Made by a program: the position numbers and the translations under genes | Notes under the pieces: generated by a model | Told to the model about the DNA's origin: nothing | The model's input: only the letters and a program-made list of their open reading frames with translations | The model's database searches: none | In this document: positions 11,069-24,147 of the stretch, one piece after another | Numbering within the stretch: the stretch's first letter is position 1 | Layout of the letters: every line of letters begins with the position of its first letter | DNA from: an uncultured Pelagibacteraceae bacterium | Lineage (GTDB): Bacteria > Pseudomonadota > Alphaproteobacteria > Pelagibacterales > Pelagibacteraceae | DNA length: 50,394 bases | NCBI GenBank assembly: GCA_902524045.1 | Contig: CABZBT010000004.1 | Location: forward strand, 1 to 50,394 | Direction: 5' to 3'

Positions 11069-11392
11069 ATGATAACTGCAACGAAAAAATGGATTTTTTT
11101 AAAGATAAGCGGGGCTTTATTAATTCCGTTAATGACATGGTTTATTTTAAATTTAATAAAGATCTATGACCAAGATTACTCAAAATTAATATCTTTTTTC
11201 ACAGATCCGCCTTCTAAATTTTTGTTTAGTGTCTTTATTATTAACGCTTACTTTTTCTCAGCTTTAAGCATTAGTGAGGTTTTTGAGGATTATATTAAAA
11301 ACGATAAAATCAAAAATGTCGCAAATAAGCTTTTATATGCTTCAGCGGTAGCAATTCCATTAATTACAATTATATTAACTACTTATATATGA
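11069..11392 (+). CDS. sdhD: Succinate dehydrogenase membrane anchor subunit, divergent
   Basis: Three hydrophobic segments, VFEDYI motif, position between sdhC and sdhA. Confidence 0.85.
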   Translation: MITATKKWIFLKISGALLIPLMTWFILNLIKIYDQDYSKLISFFTDPPSKFLFSVFIINAYFFSALSISEVFEDYIKNDKIKNVANKLLYASAVAIPLITIILTTYI

Positions 11393-13164
11393 GCTCATAT
11401 AAAATAATTGACCATGAATACGATGTAGTCGTTTTAGGTGCTGGAGGCTCAGGTTTAAGAGCTGCGGTTGGCTTAAGTGAAGCTGGGTTAAAGACTGCAT
11501 GTATTTCAAAAGTTTTCCCAACCAGAAGTCATACCTCTGCAGCACAAGGAGGAATCTCAGCAGCTCTTGGAAACATGGGTGAGGACGATTGGCGATGGCA
11601 CATGTATGATACTGTAAAAGGTGCGGATTGGTTAGGCGACCAAGACAGCATTGAGTATCTTTGTAAAGAGGCTCCCAAGGCTGTAATTGAATTAGAAAAA
11701 TATGGTGTTCCTTTTAGTAGAACAGAGGATGGAAAAATTTACCAAAGACCTTTTGGTGGAATGACAAAAAATTATGGGAATGGAATTGTTCAAAGAACTT
11801 GTGCAGCAGCAGATAGAACTGGGCATGCAATCTTACATACACTTTATGGTCAAGCTTTGAAACACAGAACAGAATTTTTTATTGAATACTTTGCTTTAGA
11901 CCTTTTAATGAAAGATGGTGAGTGCAAAGGTTTAATTGCTTGGAACTTAAACGATGGAACAATACATAGATTTAGGTCTCATACTGTAATCATAGCTACT
12001 GGTGGATATGGCAAAGTATATTATTCAGCGACGTCAGCACATACTTGCACAGGAGATGGAAATGCAATGGTTTTAAGAGCAGGCTTACCATTGCAAGATA
12101 TGGAGTTTGTTCAATTTCACCCAACAGGGATTTATGGGCACGGAACTTTAATAACAGAGGGAGCAAGAGGCGAAGGTGGATATCTTACAAATTCTAAAGG
12201 TGAAAGATTCATGGAAAGATACGCACCTAAAGCTAAAGATTTAGCATCCCGAGATGTTGTTAGTAGGTCTATGTCTATTGAAATTAATGAGGGTAGAGGT
12301 GTTGGAAAAGATCAAGATCACGTTCATTTAAATTTAAACCACTTAGATAAAGAAATTATAGAAAGTAGATTACCAGGCATAACAGATGCAGCGAGGTTAT
12401 TTGCTAATGTTGATGTTACTAAAGAACCAATACCAGTTGTACCAACCGTTCATTATAATATGGGTGGTATACCTACGAATTATAAGGCAGAGGTATTAAC
12501 TGTAAATGGTTCTGAGAAAACAGTCCCTGGACTAATGGCAATTGGAGAGGCTGCCTGTGTTTCAGTTCATGGAGCAAATAGATTAGGTTCGAACTCTTTA
12601 ATAGATCTTGTTGTTTTTGGAAGAGCTGCTGCAAAAAGAGCCGCCGAATTAATTAAACCCGGTATGCCACATGAGGAAATTAGTGAGTCAGAGACACAAA
12701 AATGTTTAGACCGTTTTGATAAAATTAGAAATTCTGATGGAAATGTTGGCACCTCTGAATTAAGACTGTCGATGCAAAAGACTATGCAATCAAAATGTGC
12801 TGTATTCAGAACTGAAAAAACACTAAAGGAAGGTGTTGATGAGATTAAAAAAACTTTTGATGATTTAAATTCATTATCTGTTAAGGATAAGTCTTTAATT
12901 TTTAATACTGATTTAGTTGAGACTTTAGAATTTGATAATTTAATTAGACAAGCAGTAGTAACTGTCGATTCTGCTTATAATAGAAAAGAAAGTAGAGGCG
13001 CACATGCCAGAGAAGACTATCCTAAAAGAGATGATGATAAATTTATGCAACATACTTTAGCATGGTGTGATGGAAAGAATACCAAAATAAGCTACAGAGA
13101 TGTACATAAATCTACCTTGACTAATGATGTACAATATTTTCCACCTCAGGAGAGAGTTTATTAA
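11389..13164 (+). CDS. sdhA: Succinate dehydrogenase flavoprotein subunit
   Basis: [57 protein letters not shown]. Confidence 0.97.
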   Translation: MSSYKIIDHEYDVVVLGAGGSGLRAAVGLSEAGLKTACISKVFPTRSHTSAAQGGISAALGNMGEDDWRWHMYDTVKGADWLGDQDSIEYLCKEAPKAVIELEKYGVPFSRTEDGKIYQRPFGGMTKNYGNGIVQRTCAAADRTGHAILHTLYGQALKHRTEFFIEYFALDLLMKDGECKGLIAWNLNDGTIHRFRSHTVIIATGGYGKVYYSATSAHTCTGDGNAMVLRAGLPLQDMEFVQFHPTGIYGHGTLITEGARGEGGYLTNSKGERFMERYAPKAKDLASRDVVSRSMSIEINEGRGVGKDQDHVHLNLNHLDKEIIESRLPGITDAARLFANVDVTKEPIPVVPTVHYNMGGIPTNYKAEVLTVNGSEKTVPGLMAIGEAACVSVHGANRLGSNSLIDLVVFGRAAAKRAAELIKPGMPHEEISESETQKCLDRFDKIRNSDGNVGTSELRLSMQKTMQSKCAVFRTEKTLKEGVDEIKKTFDDLNSLSVKDKSLIFNTDLVETLEFDNLIRQAVVTVDSAYNRKESRGAHAREDYPKRDDDKFMQHTLAWCDGKNTKISYRDVHKSTLTNDVQYFPPQERVY

Positions 13165-13943
13165 TGGTACAAATCAGTTTACCTGAAAAGTCCAAAGTAA
13201 AAAAAGGTAAATATTTCAAAGATAAGACAGGTTCAAAAAATTTAAAAAAAATAAATGTATATAGATGGGATCCCTCTACAGGAGAAAATCCAAGAATAGA
13301 TACCTACGAAGTTGACATGGATAATTGTCCTTCAAAAGTGTTAGACGTTTTGAATAAAATTAAAAATGAAATTGACCCTACCCTCGCTTATAGGAGATCA
13401 TGTGCACATGGTGTATGCGGTTCTTGTGCTATGAATATGGCTGGAAAAAATGGTTTGGCTTGCACAACTCCACATGCAGATATAGATGGAGATATTGATA
13501 TTTATCCATTACCTCATTTAAAAGTTAAAAAAGATCTCATTGGAGATTTAGATGGATTGTATAAACAATACCAATCAATTGAACCTTGGTTGAAATCCAG
13601 TTCAAAATCCGAAGTTACCGAAATTTTTCAATCTAAAGAGGATAGAGCAAAGTTAGATGGTGCATATGAATGCATTATGTGTGCATGTTGCTCTACATCA
13701 TGCCCAAGTTATTGGTGGAATGGTGATAAGTATTTAGGTCCGGCAGTCTTATTACAAGCATATAGATGGATAATAGATAGTAGAGACGAGGAAAGACAGG
13801 CAAGACTTAAAAAAGTTGCTGATGAACTTAAATTATATCGTTGTCATACAATTCTTAACTGTACAAGCGCGTGTCCAAAAGGATTAAATCCTGCAAAGGC
13901 AATTGCTGAAATAAAAAAAATGTTAGCTACAGCTAATATTTAA
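13164..13943 (+). CDS. sdhB: Succinate dehydrogenase iron-sulfur subunit
   Basis: [18 protein letters not shown]...[25 protein letters not shown] Fe-S cysteines intact. Confidence 0.97.
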   Translation: MVQISLPEKSKVKKGKYFKDKTGSKNLKKINVYRWDPSTGENPRIDTYEVDMDNCPSKVLDVLNKIKNEIDPTLAYRRSCAHGVCGSCAMNMAGKNGLACTTPHADIDGDIDIYPLPHLKVKKDLIGDLDGLYKQYQSIEPWLKSSSKSEVTEIFQSKEDRAKLDGAYECIMCACCSTSCPSYWWNGDKYLGPAVLLQAYRWIIDSRDEERQARLKKVADELKLYRCHTILNCTSACPKGLNPAKAIAEIKKMLATANI

Positions 13944-13985
13944 ACAATAGACTCATAAGATTTTTTAATCTAAAAGATCCTATTC

Positions 13986-16448
<2,463 letters not shown>

Positions 16449-16449
<1 letters not shown>

Positions 16450-17609
16450 TGAATATTCATGAGCATCAAGCTAAACAAATTTTAAAAAAATTTGGAGCAA
16501 TTGTTCCAGAGGGTGTATTTGGTTTTACAGTTGAAGAACTTTTAGAGAAATGTAAGTCATTAAAAACAGAAAAATATGTTTTAAAAGCCCAAATTCATGC
16601 AGGTGGGAGAGGAAAAGCTGGTGGCGTTAAAATTTTAGATAATCTTAAAGAACTTGAGGTATCAGCTAAAGAACTACTAGGTAAAAAATTAGTTACCCAT
16701 CAGACAGGACCCGAGGGAAGAGAAGTAAAAAGATTATATGTTGAGGTATCATCAAATATTGAAAAAGAGTTTTATTTATCGTGTTTAGTAGATAGAGCTA
16801 CCTCAAAAATTGCATTTATTTCTAGTGATCAGGGTGGTGTGGATATTGAGGAGGTAGCAAACAAATTACAAAATAAAATTTTAACTACTAAAGTAGAATT
16901 AAAAGAGGAAATTTCCAATGAAGAATGTGAAAAGATTATTAAAATTTTCGAATTAGATGAAAATTCAAAAAAAGAAGCAATATCCTTAATTAAATCAATT
17001 TATAAAATGTTTATCGAAACAGATGCAAATATGGTCGAAATAAACCCATTAATACTTACTAAAGAAAAAAAGATTATATGTTTAGATGCAAAGGTAAATT
17101 TTGACAGTAACGCTTTATTTAGGCATCCAGAAATTTTAGAACTAAGAGATTTAAACGAGGAAGATCCTGCAGAAATTGAAGCAAGTAAACATGATCTAGC
17201 TTATATTAAATTAGATGGAAGTATTGGTTGTATGGTAAATGGAGCTGGCTTAGCAATGGCAACTATGGATATAATCAAACTATATGGAAAAGAGCCAGCA
17301 AATTTTTTAGATGTGGGTGGAGGAGCGTCTAAAGAAAAGGTTTCTGCTGCTCTTAAAATAATTTTGTCCGATAAAAATGTTAAAGGCATATTGATTAACA
17401 TTTTCGGTGGCATAATGCGATGTGATGTTCTTGCGCAAGGAGTTGTAGATGCTGCAAAAGAAATGAAAATTAATGTTCCCTTAGTTGTCAGATTAGCTGG
17501 TACAAACTTTAAACAAGGTAAAGAGATATTAGATAATTCGGGTTTAGAATTAATTTCTGCTGAAAACTTAGATGATGCTGCAAAAAAAATTGTAGAGGTG
17601 ATAAAGTAA
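16449..17609 (+). CDS. sucC: Succinyl-CoA synthetase beta subunit
   Basis: [19 protein letters not shown]-grasp [29 protein letters not shown]. Confidence 0.97.
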
Positions 17610-18484
17610 TGTCAGTTTTGGTTAACAAAAGTACAAGATTGATTTGTCAAGGATTTACAGGTTCTCATGGAACATTCCATTCTGATCAAGCAATAAAATA
17701 TGGAACAAATCTAGTTGGAGGTGTGACGCCAAAAAAAGGTGGTCAAAAACATTTAGGCCTTCCAGTTTTTAATACAGTAAAGGAAGCAAAAGATTCAGAG
17801 GGTGCTAATGCAACAATGATTTATGTTCCCGCAAAATTTGCAGCTACAGCAATTATTGAGGCGATTGAGGCATCTATTGAACTTATTGTATGTATAACTG
17901 AAGGAATTCCTATTCAGGATATGCTTAAAGTTAAACAAAAACTAAATAATTCAAAGTGTAGGCTGATTGGCCCTAATTGCCCAGGAATTATAACACCTGA
18001 TGAGTGTAAAATTGGTATAATGCCAGGCAATATTCATAAAAAAGGAACCGTTGGTATAGTTTCAAGGTCAGGCACGCTAACTTACGAAGCAGTGGCCCAG
18101 ACAACAGAAAATGGGCTTGGACAATCCACATGTATTGGAATAGGGGGCGATCCTATTAATGGTACAAATTTTATAGATTGTTTGGACTTGTTCTTAAATG
18201 ACGATGATACACAATCAATCTTAATGATAGGAGAAATTGGAGGGACTGCAGAGGAAGAAGCTGCAGACTTTGTTAACAATCACAAAATAAAAAAACCGAT
18301 TGTTGGATTTATTGCTGGTGTAACTGCTCCTCCTGGACGAAGAATGGGTCATGCAGGAGCTATAATTTCAGGAGGAAAAGGTGCGGCTGAAGATAAGATA
18401 AAAAAAATGGAAAATTGTGGAATTATTATGGCTAACTCCCCATCAAAAATTGGAAATACATTATTTAATAAATTGTCTAATTGA
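17609..18484 (+). CDS. sucD: Succinyl-CoA synthetase alpha subunit
   Basis: [55 protein letters not shown]. Confidence 0.97.
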   Translation: MSVLVNKSTRLICQGFTGSHGTFHSDQAIKYGTNLVGGVTPKKGGQKHLGLPVFNTVKEAKDSEGANATMIYVPAKFAATAIIEAIEASIELIVCITEGIPIQDMLKVKQKLNNSKCRLIGPNCPGIITPDECKIGIMPGNIHKKGTVGIVSRSGTLTYEAVAQTTENGLGQSTCIGIGGDPINGTNFIDCLDLFLNDDDTQSILMIGEIGGTAEEEAADFVNNHKIKKPIVGFIAGVTAPPGRRMGHAGAIISGGKGAAEDKIKKMENCGIIMANSPSKIGNTLFNKLSN

Positions 18485-18508
18485 AAAAATTCTTTGTAAG
18501 TTTATATT
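18481..18508 (+). promoter_or_regulatory. Candidate internal promoter for sucA-sucB-lpd
   Basis: TTGAAA - 16 nt - TATATT, overlapping the sucD stop and ending 11 nt before sucA ATG. Confidence 0.45.
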
Positions 18509-18519
18509 AATGAATAATA

Positions 18520-21393
18520 ATGTCTTCTAGTAAAAATCTTGAATTTGAAAAAACCGCTTTTTTAAGTAAATCTAATAGTGCATTTATTGAGGAAATGTAT
18601 CTAAAGTTTGTAAATAAAGATCCGTCATTACCAGATAGTTGGAGAGAGTATTTTAGTGAAATTGGGGATCAAGCAGAAGAAGTCGTAAATGAAATAAATG
18701 GTCCATCATGGAGTCCATCCAAAAAAGTCTCAATAAATAAACAGCAAAAATCAAATAACGTAAATTATAAACAAGATGAATTAGTTTCGAGAGAATCTAA
18801 CGCTAATTCAATCAATGCTGTTGCTATGATAAGATCTTATAGACAAAGAGGACATTTAATTGCTAAATTAGATCCACTGGGTCTTCGTGAAACGGACTAT
18901 TTAGATGAACTTCATCCAGAGTATTACGGATTTAAAAAAGAAGAATATAGTAGTAAAATTTTTTTAGATGGAGTTATTAATAAACAATATTCTAATGTTT
19001 CTGAAATTTTAAAATTTTTAAGAGATAAGTATTGTGGTCCCTTGGGTTATGAATATATGCATATCTCAAATCCAACTGAGAGAAAATGGTTTAGAGATAG
19101 AGTAGAAAAAGCTGATGATTTTAAATTTACTCAAAATGGAAAAGAGGCAATTCTTAAAAAATTAATTCAAGCTGAGGGTTTTGAAAAATTTTTACACACC
19201 AAATATGTTGGTTCAAAAAGATTTGGTCTTGATGGAGGTGAAAGCTTAATCCCAGCACTTGAACAAATAATCAAAATTGGTGGTCAGTCAAAAGTAAAAG
19301 AGGTTAAAATAGGTATGTCTCATAGAGGTAGATTAAATGTGCTAGCCAATGTTTTACAAAAATCCTATAAAAGAATTTTTAACGAATTTGCCGGAGAAAT
19401 TAATTCAAATTCTGAAGATGACACTGGAGACGTTAAATATCATTTAGGTGCTTCATCAAATAGAGAGTTTGACGGAAACTCTGTACACGTAAGTTTGACA
19501 GATAATCCATCTCACCTTGAAGCAGTCAATCCAGTAGTCCTAGGACAGACAAGAGCAAAACAATATTTTCATAAAGACAAAGAGAGAAAGAAAGTAATAC
19601 CAATATTAATTCATGGAGATGCAGCTTTTGCAGGCCAAGGAGTTGTTGCTGAGTGTTTTGCAATGTCAGGATTGCCAGGACATAATACTGGTGGAACTAT
19701 TCACATAGTAATAAATAACCAAATAGGGTTCACTACTAGTCCTAGATTTGCAAGGTCTTCTCCTTACCCTTCAGATATTGCAAAAATGGTTGAAGCACCA
19801 ATTATTCACGTTAACGGTGATGACCCTGAAGCTGTTGTATATGCTGCGAGAATAGCAATAGATTTTAGATTAAAATTTAACAGAGATGTTGTAGTCGACC
19901 TTATTTGTTATAGAAGATTTGGTCATAATGAGGGGGACGAACCTTCTTTCACTCAACCACTAATGTATAAAAAAATTCGCTCACACCCAACAACTATAAA
20001 GGTTTATGGCGAAAAGTTAATTCGAGAGGGATCAATTACTGAAGATTATTTAAAAAATTCAATCAAAGAATTTAAAGAATTGCTTGATGACCAATATAAA
20101 AATGCAAAAGATTATAAACCAAAAATTGAATGGTTTGAAGGGACATGGTCAAGATACAAACCTGACAGAGGGAAAGATAAAAAAGGTGTTACAGGTTATG
20201 ATATTGATAAACTGAGAGATATATCAAATAAAATCAATACAATTCCAGAAGAATTTAATGTTCATAAAACCATTTCTAAAGTTCTAGACAATAGAAGAAT
20301 AGTAGTGAAGAAAGAAAATGGAATTGACTGGTCAACAGCTGAGGCCTTAGCATTTGGTTCATTACTTGATGAGGGGTATCCCATTAGATTAGTTGGTCAA
20401 GATTCGGGAAGAGGAACATTCAGTCAAAGACATTCTGTTTTAAGGAGTCAAACAGATAATTCCCGATATATACCTTTAAATAATATATCTAACAGTCAAA
20501 AAAGTTTTGAGATAGTTGATAGTTTTCTATCAGAATTAGCGGTTTTAGGTTTTGAATATGGCTATAGTTTAGTTGAACCAAACACACTTACAATCTGGGA
20601 AGCACAATTTGGCGACTTTGCAAATGGTGCTCAAGTAGTCATCGATCAATTTATAGCCTCAGGAGAAAGAAAATGGTCTAGAGCATCTGGATTGGTGATG
20701 TTATTGCCACACGGTTATGAAGGTCAAGGACCTGAACATTCTTCAGCAAGACTAGAAAGGTTTTTACAGTTGTGTTCTAATGATAACATGCAGGTAGTAA
20801 ATTGTACTACTCCAGCAAACTATTTTCATGCACTAAGAAGACAAATGCACAGAGATTTTAGAAAACCTTTAATTATTATGACACCTAAATCTTTACTAAG
20901 ACATAAAAATTGTGTTTCGAGCTTGAATGATTTTGGTAAACAAAATTCTTTCCACAGATTTTTATGGGATCATGCAATTGACCCAGAAAGTAAAGGCTTT
21001 ATCAAATTAAAAAAACCAAAAAAAATAAGAAAAGTTGTTTTATGCTCAGGCAAAATATATTTTGATTTATTAGAGGCTAGAGAAAAATTAAAAGCTGACG
21101 ATATTTTATTTTTAAGAATTGAACAACTTTATCCTTTCCCTGCAAAGAGTCTTTCAAAAGAACTTAAAGTTTATGCCAAAAATGCTCAATTTTACTGGTG
21201 TCAAGAGGAACCCCAAAACATGGGAGCCTGGTTTTCTGTTAGAGATTATATCCAATGGACTTTAGATAATATTAAGGCTAATAATAAAGTAGTTTCTTAT
21301 ATTGGAAGAAGTCCAGATGCATCACCTGCAACAGGATATGCAAAAAGACATATTTCACAACAGCAAGAAATTATAAAGAAAGTTTTTGAATAA
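18520..21393 (+). CDS. sucA: 2-oxoglutarate dehydrogenase E1 component
   Basis: MIRSYRQRGHLIAKLDPLG, GMSHRGRLNVLANV, HGDAAFAGQGVVAE, YRRFGHNEGDEP. Confidence 0.97.
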   Translation: MSSSKNLEFEKTAFLSKSNSAFIEEMYLKFVNKDPSLPDSWREYFSEIGDQAEEVVNEINGPSWSPSKKVSINKQQKSNNVNYKQDELVSRESNANSINAVAMIRSYRQRGHLIAKLDPLGLRETDYLDELHPEYYGFKKEEYSSKIFLDGVINKQYSNVSEILKFLRDKYCGPLGYEYMHISNPTERKWFRDRVEKADDFKFTQNGKEAILKKLIQAEGFEKFLHTKYVGSKRFGLDGGESLIPALEQIIKIGGQSKVKEVKIGMSHRGRLNVLANVLQKSYKRIFNEFAGEINSNSEDDTGDVKYHLGASSNREFDGNSVHVSLTDNPSHLEAVNPVVLGQTRAKQYFHKDKERKKVIPILIHGDAAFAGQGVVAECFAMSGLPGHNTGGTIHIVINNQIGFTTSPRFARSSPYPSDIAKMVEAPIIHVNGDDPEAVVYAARIAIDFRLKFNRDVVVDLICYRRFGHNEGDEPSFTQPLMYKKIRSHPTTIKVYGEKLIREGSITEDYLKNSIKEFKELLDDQYKNAKDYKPKIEWFEGTWSRYKPDRGKDKKGVTGYDIDKLRDISNKINTIPEEFNVHKTISKVLDNRRIVVKKENGIDWSTAEALAFGSLLDEGYPIRLVGQDSGRGTFSQRHSVLRSQTDNSRYIPLNNISNSQKSFEIVDSFLSELAVLGFEYGYSLVEPNTLTIWEAQFGDFANGAQVVIDQFIASGERKWSRASGLVMLLPHGYEGQGPEHSSARLERFLQLCSNDNMQVVNCTTPANYFHALRRQMHRDFRKPLIIMTPKSLLRHKNCVSSLNDFGKQNSFHRFLWDHAIDPESKGFIKLKKPKKIRKVVLCSGKIYFDLLEAREKLKADDILFLRIEQLYPFPAKSLSKELKVYAKNAQFYWCQEEPQNMGAWFSVRDYIQWTLDNIKANNKVVSYIGRSPDASPATGYAKRHISQQQEIIKKVFE

Positions 21394-21399
21394 TTTATA

Positions 21400-22725
21400 A
21401 TGAGTGAAAAGATATTAGTTCCTACTCTAGGTGAAAGCATAACGGAGGCAACTGTTTCAAAATGGCTAAAGAGCGAGGGAGAAGCAGTCGATGCGGATGA
21501 ACCAATTGTAGAGTTAGAAACAGATAAGGTTAATTTAGAGGTACCATCACCAGTAACAGGTCAACTGTCTAAAATTAACTCTAAAGATGGATCAGTAGTT
21601 AAAGTTGGAGAAATTTTAGGTTCAGTAATTGAAAATGGGGGTGAGGTTAAAAAAACAAGTGAAATAAAGAAAATTCAGCCATCAAATCAGCAAAAAGATG
21701 TTCAATCAAATGACAAAGATAATGTAATAAAATTAGATCCAATAAAAGATAAAGAAGAATTAGAAATATTTGATGAAAAAAATAGTGACGGTGAAATAAA
21801 AGAAGAGCCACTTGTTCTAAGCAACGAGGTGGAAGATAAAAAAGCACAAATAAATATTGATAAAGATAACAAAACTTTATCTCCAGCAGTTAGAAAAATC
21901 GTTGATGAAAATAACATTGATGTAAATTCAGTAAAAGGAACTGGAAAAGATGGAAGAATAGTGAAAGGTGACTTAATCAATTTGATGGGAATTAATCCTC
22001 CACCTTCAGAGAGGAAAATTAAATATGGTCAGGAAGAGCGAATTAAAATGACCAGACTAAGACAAACTATAGCTAAAAGACTAAAACAAGCTCAAGAAAA
22101 TGCTGCCTTACTTACAACATTCAATGAAGTCGACATGACAAATATTATGGAAATGAGAAAAGAAAACCAGGAAGATTTTCAAAATCGATATGGTATTAAA
22201 CTTGGATTTATGTCATTTTTTGTAAAGGCATGTGTGGTCGCTCTAAAGAGCTATCCTGCGATTAATGCTGAAATAGATGGTGATACAATTGTATACAAAA
22301 ACTATTATAACATTAGCTTTGCTGTTGGAACAGATAAAGGTCTAGTTGTGCCAGTTCTTAAAGATGCAGATGAATTATCTTTTGCGGAAATAGAAAAGAA
22401 AATTAAAGAGATATCTGAAAAAGCAAAGGAAGGAAAACTTGTAATTGAAGATCTTCAGGGAGGAACATTTACAATTAGTAATGGTGGGGTATACGGTTCA
22501 ATGCTTTCAACTCCAATTTTAAACCTACCTCAGTCTGGAGTACTAGGAATGCACAATATTGTTGATAGACCATTTGTAGTTAATGGTGAAATCCAAATCA
22601 GGCCAATCATGTATTTAGCTTTATCTTATGATCATAGAATTATTGATGGCAAAGAGTCAGTGTCATTTCTTAAAATGATTAAGGAAAATTTAGAGGAACC
22701 AAGAAGGTTGTTTTTGGATATTTAG
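21400..22725 (+). CDS. sucB: 2-oxoglutarate dehydrogenase E2 (dihydrolipoyl succinyltransferase)
   Basis: Lipoyl domain with [13 protein letters not shown]3-binding domain, catalytic [14 protein letters not shown]. Confidence 0.97.
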   Translation: MSEKILVPTLGESITEATVSKWLKSEGEAVDADEPIVELETDKVNLEVPSPVTGQLSKINSKDGSVVKVGEILGSVIENGGEVKKTSEIKKIQPSNQQKDVQSNDKDNVIKLDPIKDKEELEIFDEKNSDGEIKEEPLVLSNEVEDKKAQINIDKDNKTLSPAVRKIVDENNIDVNSVKGTGKDGRIVKGDLINLMGINPPPSERKIKYGQEERIKMTRLRQTIAKRLKQAQENAALLTTFNEVDMTNIMEMRKENQEDFQNRYGIKLGFMSFFVKACVVALKSYPAINAEIDGDTIVYKNYYNISFAVGTDKGLVVPVLKDADELSFAEIEKKIKEISEKAKEGKLVIEDLQGGTFTISNGGVYGSMLSTPILNLPQSGVLGMHNIVDRPFVVNGEIQIRPIMYLALSYDHRIIDGKESVSFLKMIKENLEEPRRLFLDI

Positions 22726-24126
22726 ATGTCAGAAAAATTTCAAGCAGTAGTTATTGGTGGCGGACCTGGAGGATATGTTTGTGCCATTAGACTTTCTCAA
22801 CTAGGTTTAAAAACAGCATGTATAGAGTCAAGAGGTTCTTTAGGAGGCACTTGTTTAAATGTAGGATGTATACCCTCAAAGAGTTTACTAAATTTATCTG
22901 AGGAATTTCACAAAGTTAAGGGTTTAGCAAATAAAGGAATAGAAGTGGGAGATGTTAAGCTGAATCTAGATAAAATGATGAAAAGTAAAGATAAAGCCGT
23001 CACTGTTCTTACAAAAGGCGTTGAATTTTTGTTTAAGAAAAACAAGGTAACTTATTTTAAAGGTTATGGCAGTTTTAAGTCTCTAAACGAAATATTAATT
23101 AAAGATAATGATAACAAAGAGACCATTATAAAATCTGAAAAAACTATAATAGCTACTGGATCTGTAGCTACTTCTTTGCCAGGAATTGAAATCGATGAGC
23201 AAAAAATAATTTCTTCGACTGGTGCTTTAAAGCTAGAAAAAGTTCCAAATAAGATGGTCGTTGTAGGTGGTGGTTATATTGGTTTAGAAATGGGATCGGT
23301 TTGGTCAAGACTGGGCTCTGAAGTACAAGTGGTAGAGTTTTTAGATTACATCACTCCAGGGATGGATAAAGAAATATCCTCAGAATTTATGAAAATTTTA
23401 AAAAAACAAGGAATAAAGTTTAATATGCAAAATAAAGTTGAAACGATAAAAAAAAATAAATCCGGAGTAGTAGTATCCACTGTGGATAAAGAAGGAAATA
23501 AAAATAATTTTGATTGCGATGTAGTTTTAATATCTGTGGGCAGGAAGGCGAATACTGAGGGTTTAAATTTAGAGACTATTGGAGTTGAACTTGATGACAG
23601 AAAAAGAGTTAAAACTGATAAATCATTTAAAACAAATTTAGAGAACATATATGCAATCGGTGATGTAATATCAGGACCCATGCTTGCTCACAAAGCTGAG
23701 GATGAAGGTATTGCTGTTGCTGAAAACATTGCAGGACAATCAGGGCATGTTAACTATGATACCATACCAGGTGTTATATATACTACTCCAGAAGTTGCCG
23801 CCATTGGAAAAACTGAGGAACAATTAAAAAACGCTAATATGAAATATAAAGTTGGAAAATTTTCATTTATGGCCAATTCAAGAGCAAAAGCTATTGATGA
23901 TGCAGAGGGATTTGTAAAAATTTTAGCCGACGAAAAAACAGATAAAGTTTTAGGTGCTCATATAATAGGTCCACATGCAGGTGAGCTTATTGCTGAAATT
24001 GGAGTTGCTATGGAATTCGGAGCTAGTTCAGAGGATATCGCTCGCACATGTCACGCTCATCCAACTTTTTCAGAGGCAGTTAAAGAAGCAGCTTTATCAG
24101 TAGATAAAAGAGCAATACACTCTTAA
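22726..24126 (+). CDS. lpd: Dihydrolipoamide dehydrogenase
   Basis: VIGGGPGGYVCAIRLSQLG, GGTCLNVGCIPSKSLL, HAHPTFSEAVKEAAL. Confidence 0.96.
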   Translation: MSEKFQAVVIGGGPGGYVCAIRLSQLGLKTACIESRGSLGGTCLNVGCIPSKSLLNLSEEFHKVKGLANKGIEVGDVKLNLDKMMKSKDKAVTVLTKGVEFLFKKNKVTYFKGYGSFKSLNEILIKDNDNKETIIKSEKTIIATGSVATSLPGIEIDEQKIISSTGALKLEKVPNKMVVVGGGYIGLEMGSVWSRLGSEVQVVEFLDYITPGMDKEISSEFMKILKKQGIKFNMQNKVETIKKNKSGVVVSTVDKEGNKNNFDCDVVLISVGRKANTEGLNLETIGVELDDRKRVKTDKSFKTNLENIYAIGDVISGPMLAHKAEDEGIAVAENIAGQSGHVNYDTIPGVIYTTPEVAAIGKTEEQLKNANMKYKVGKFSFMANSRAKAIDDAEGFVKILADEKTDKVLGAHIIGPHAGELIAEIGVAMEFGASSEDIARTCHAHPTFSEAVKEAALSVDKRAIHS

Positions 24127-24147
24127 TTTTTTTTCATATTATAAAGT

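Noticed and set aside
13958-13971. AGATT-TTTT-AATCT hairpin between sdhB and mmsA as a terminator
   Set aside because: Only five mostly A-T pairs and no U tract downstream; likely chance in AT-rich DNA.
23346-23681. 111-aa antisense ORF within lpd
   Set aside because: Ser/Phe-rich composition typical of antisense to this coding bias; no family match recognised.
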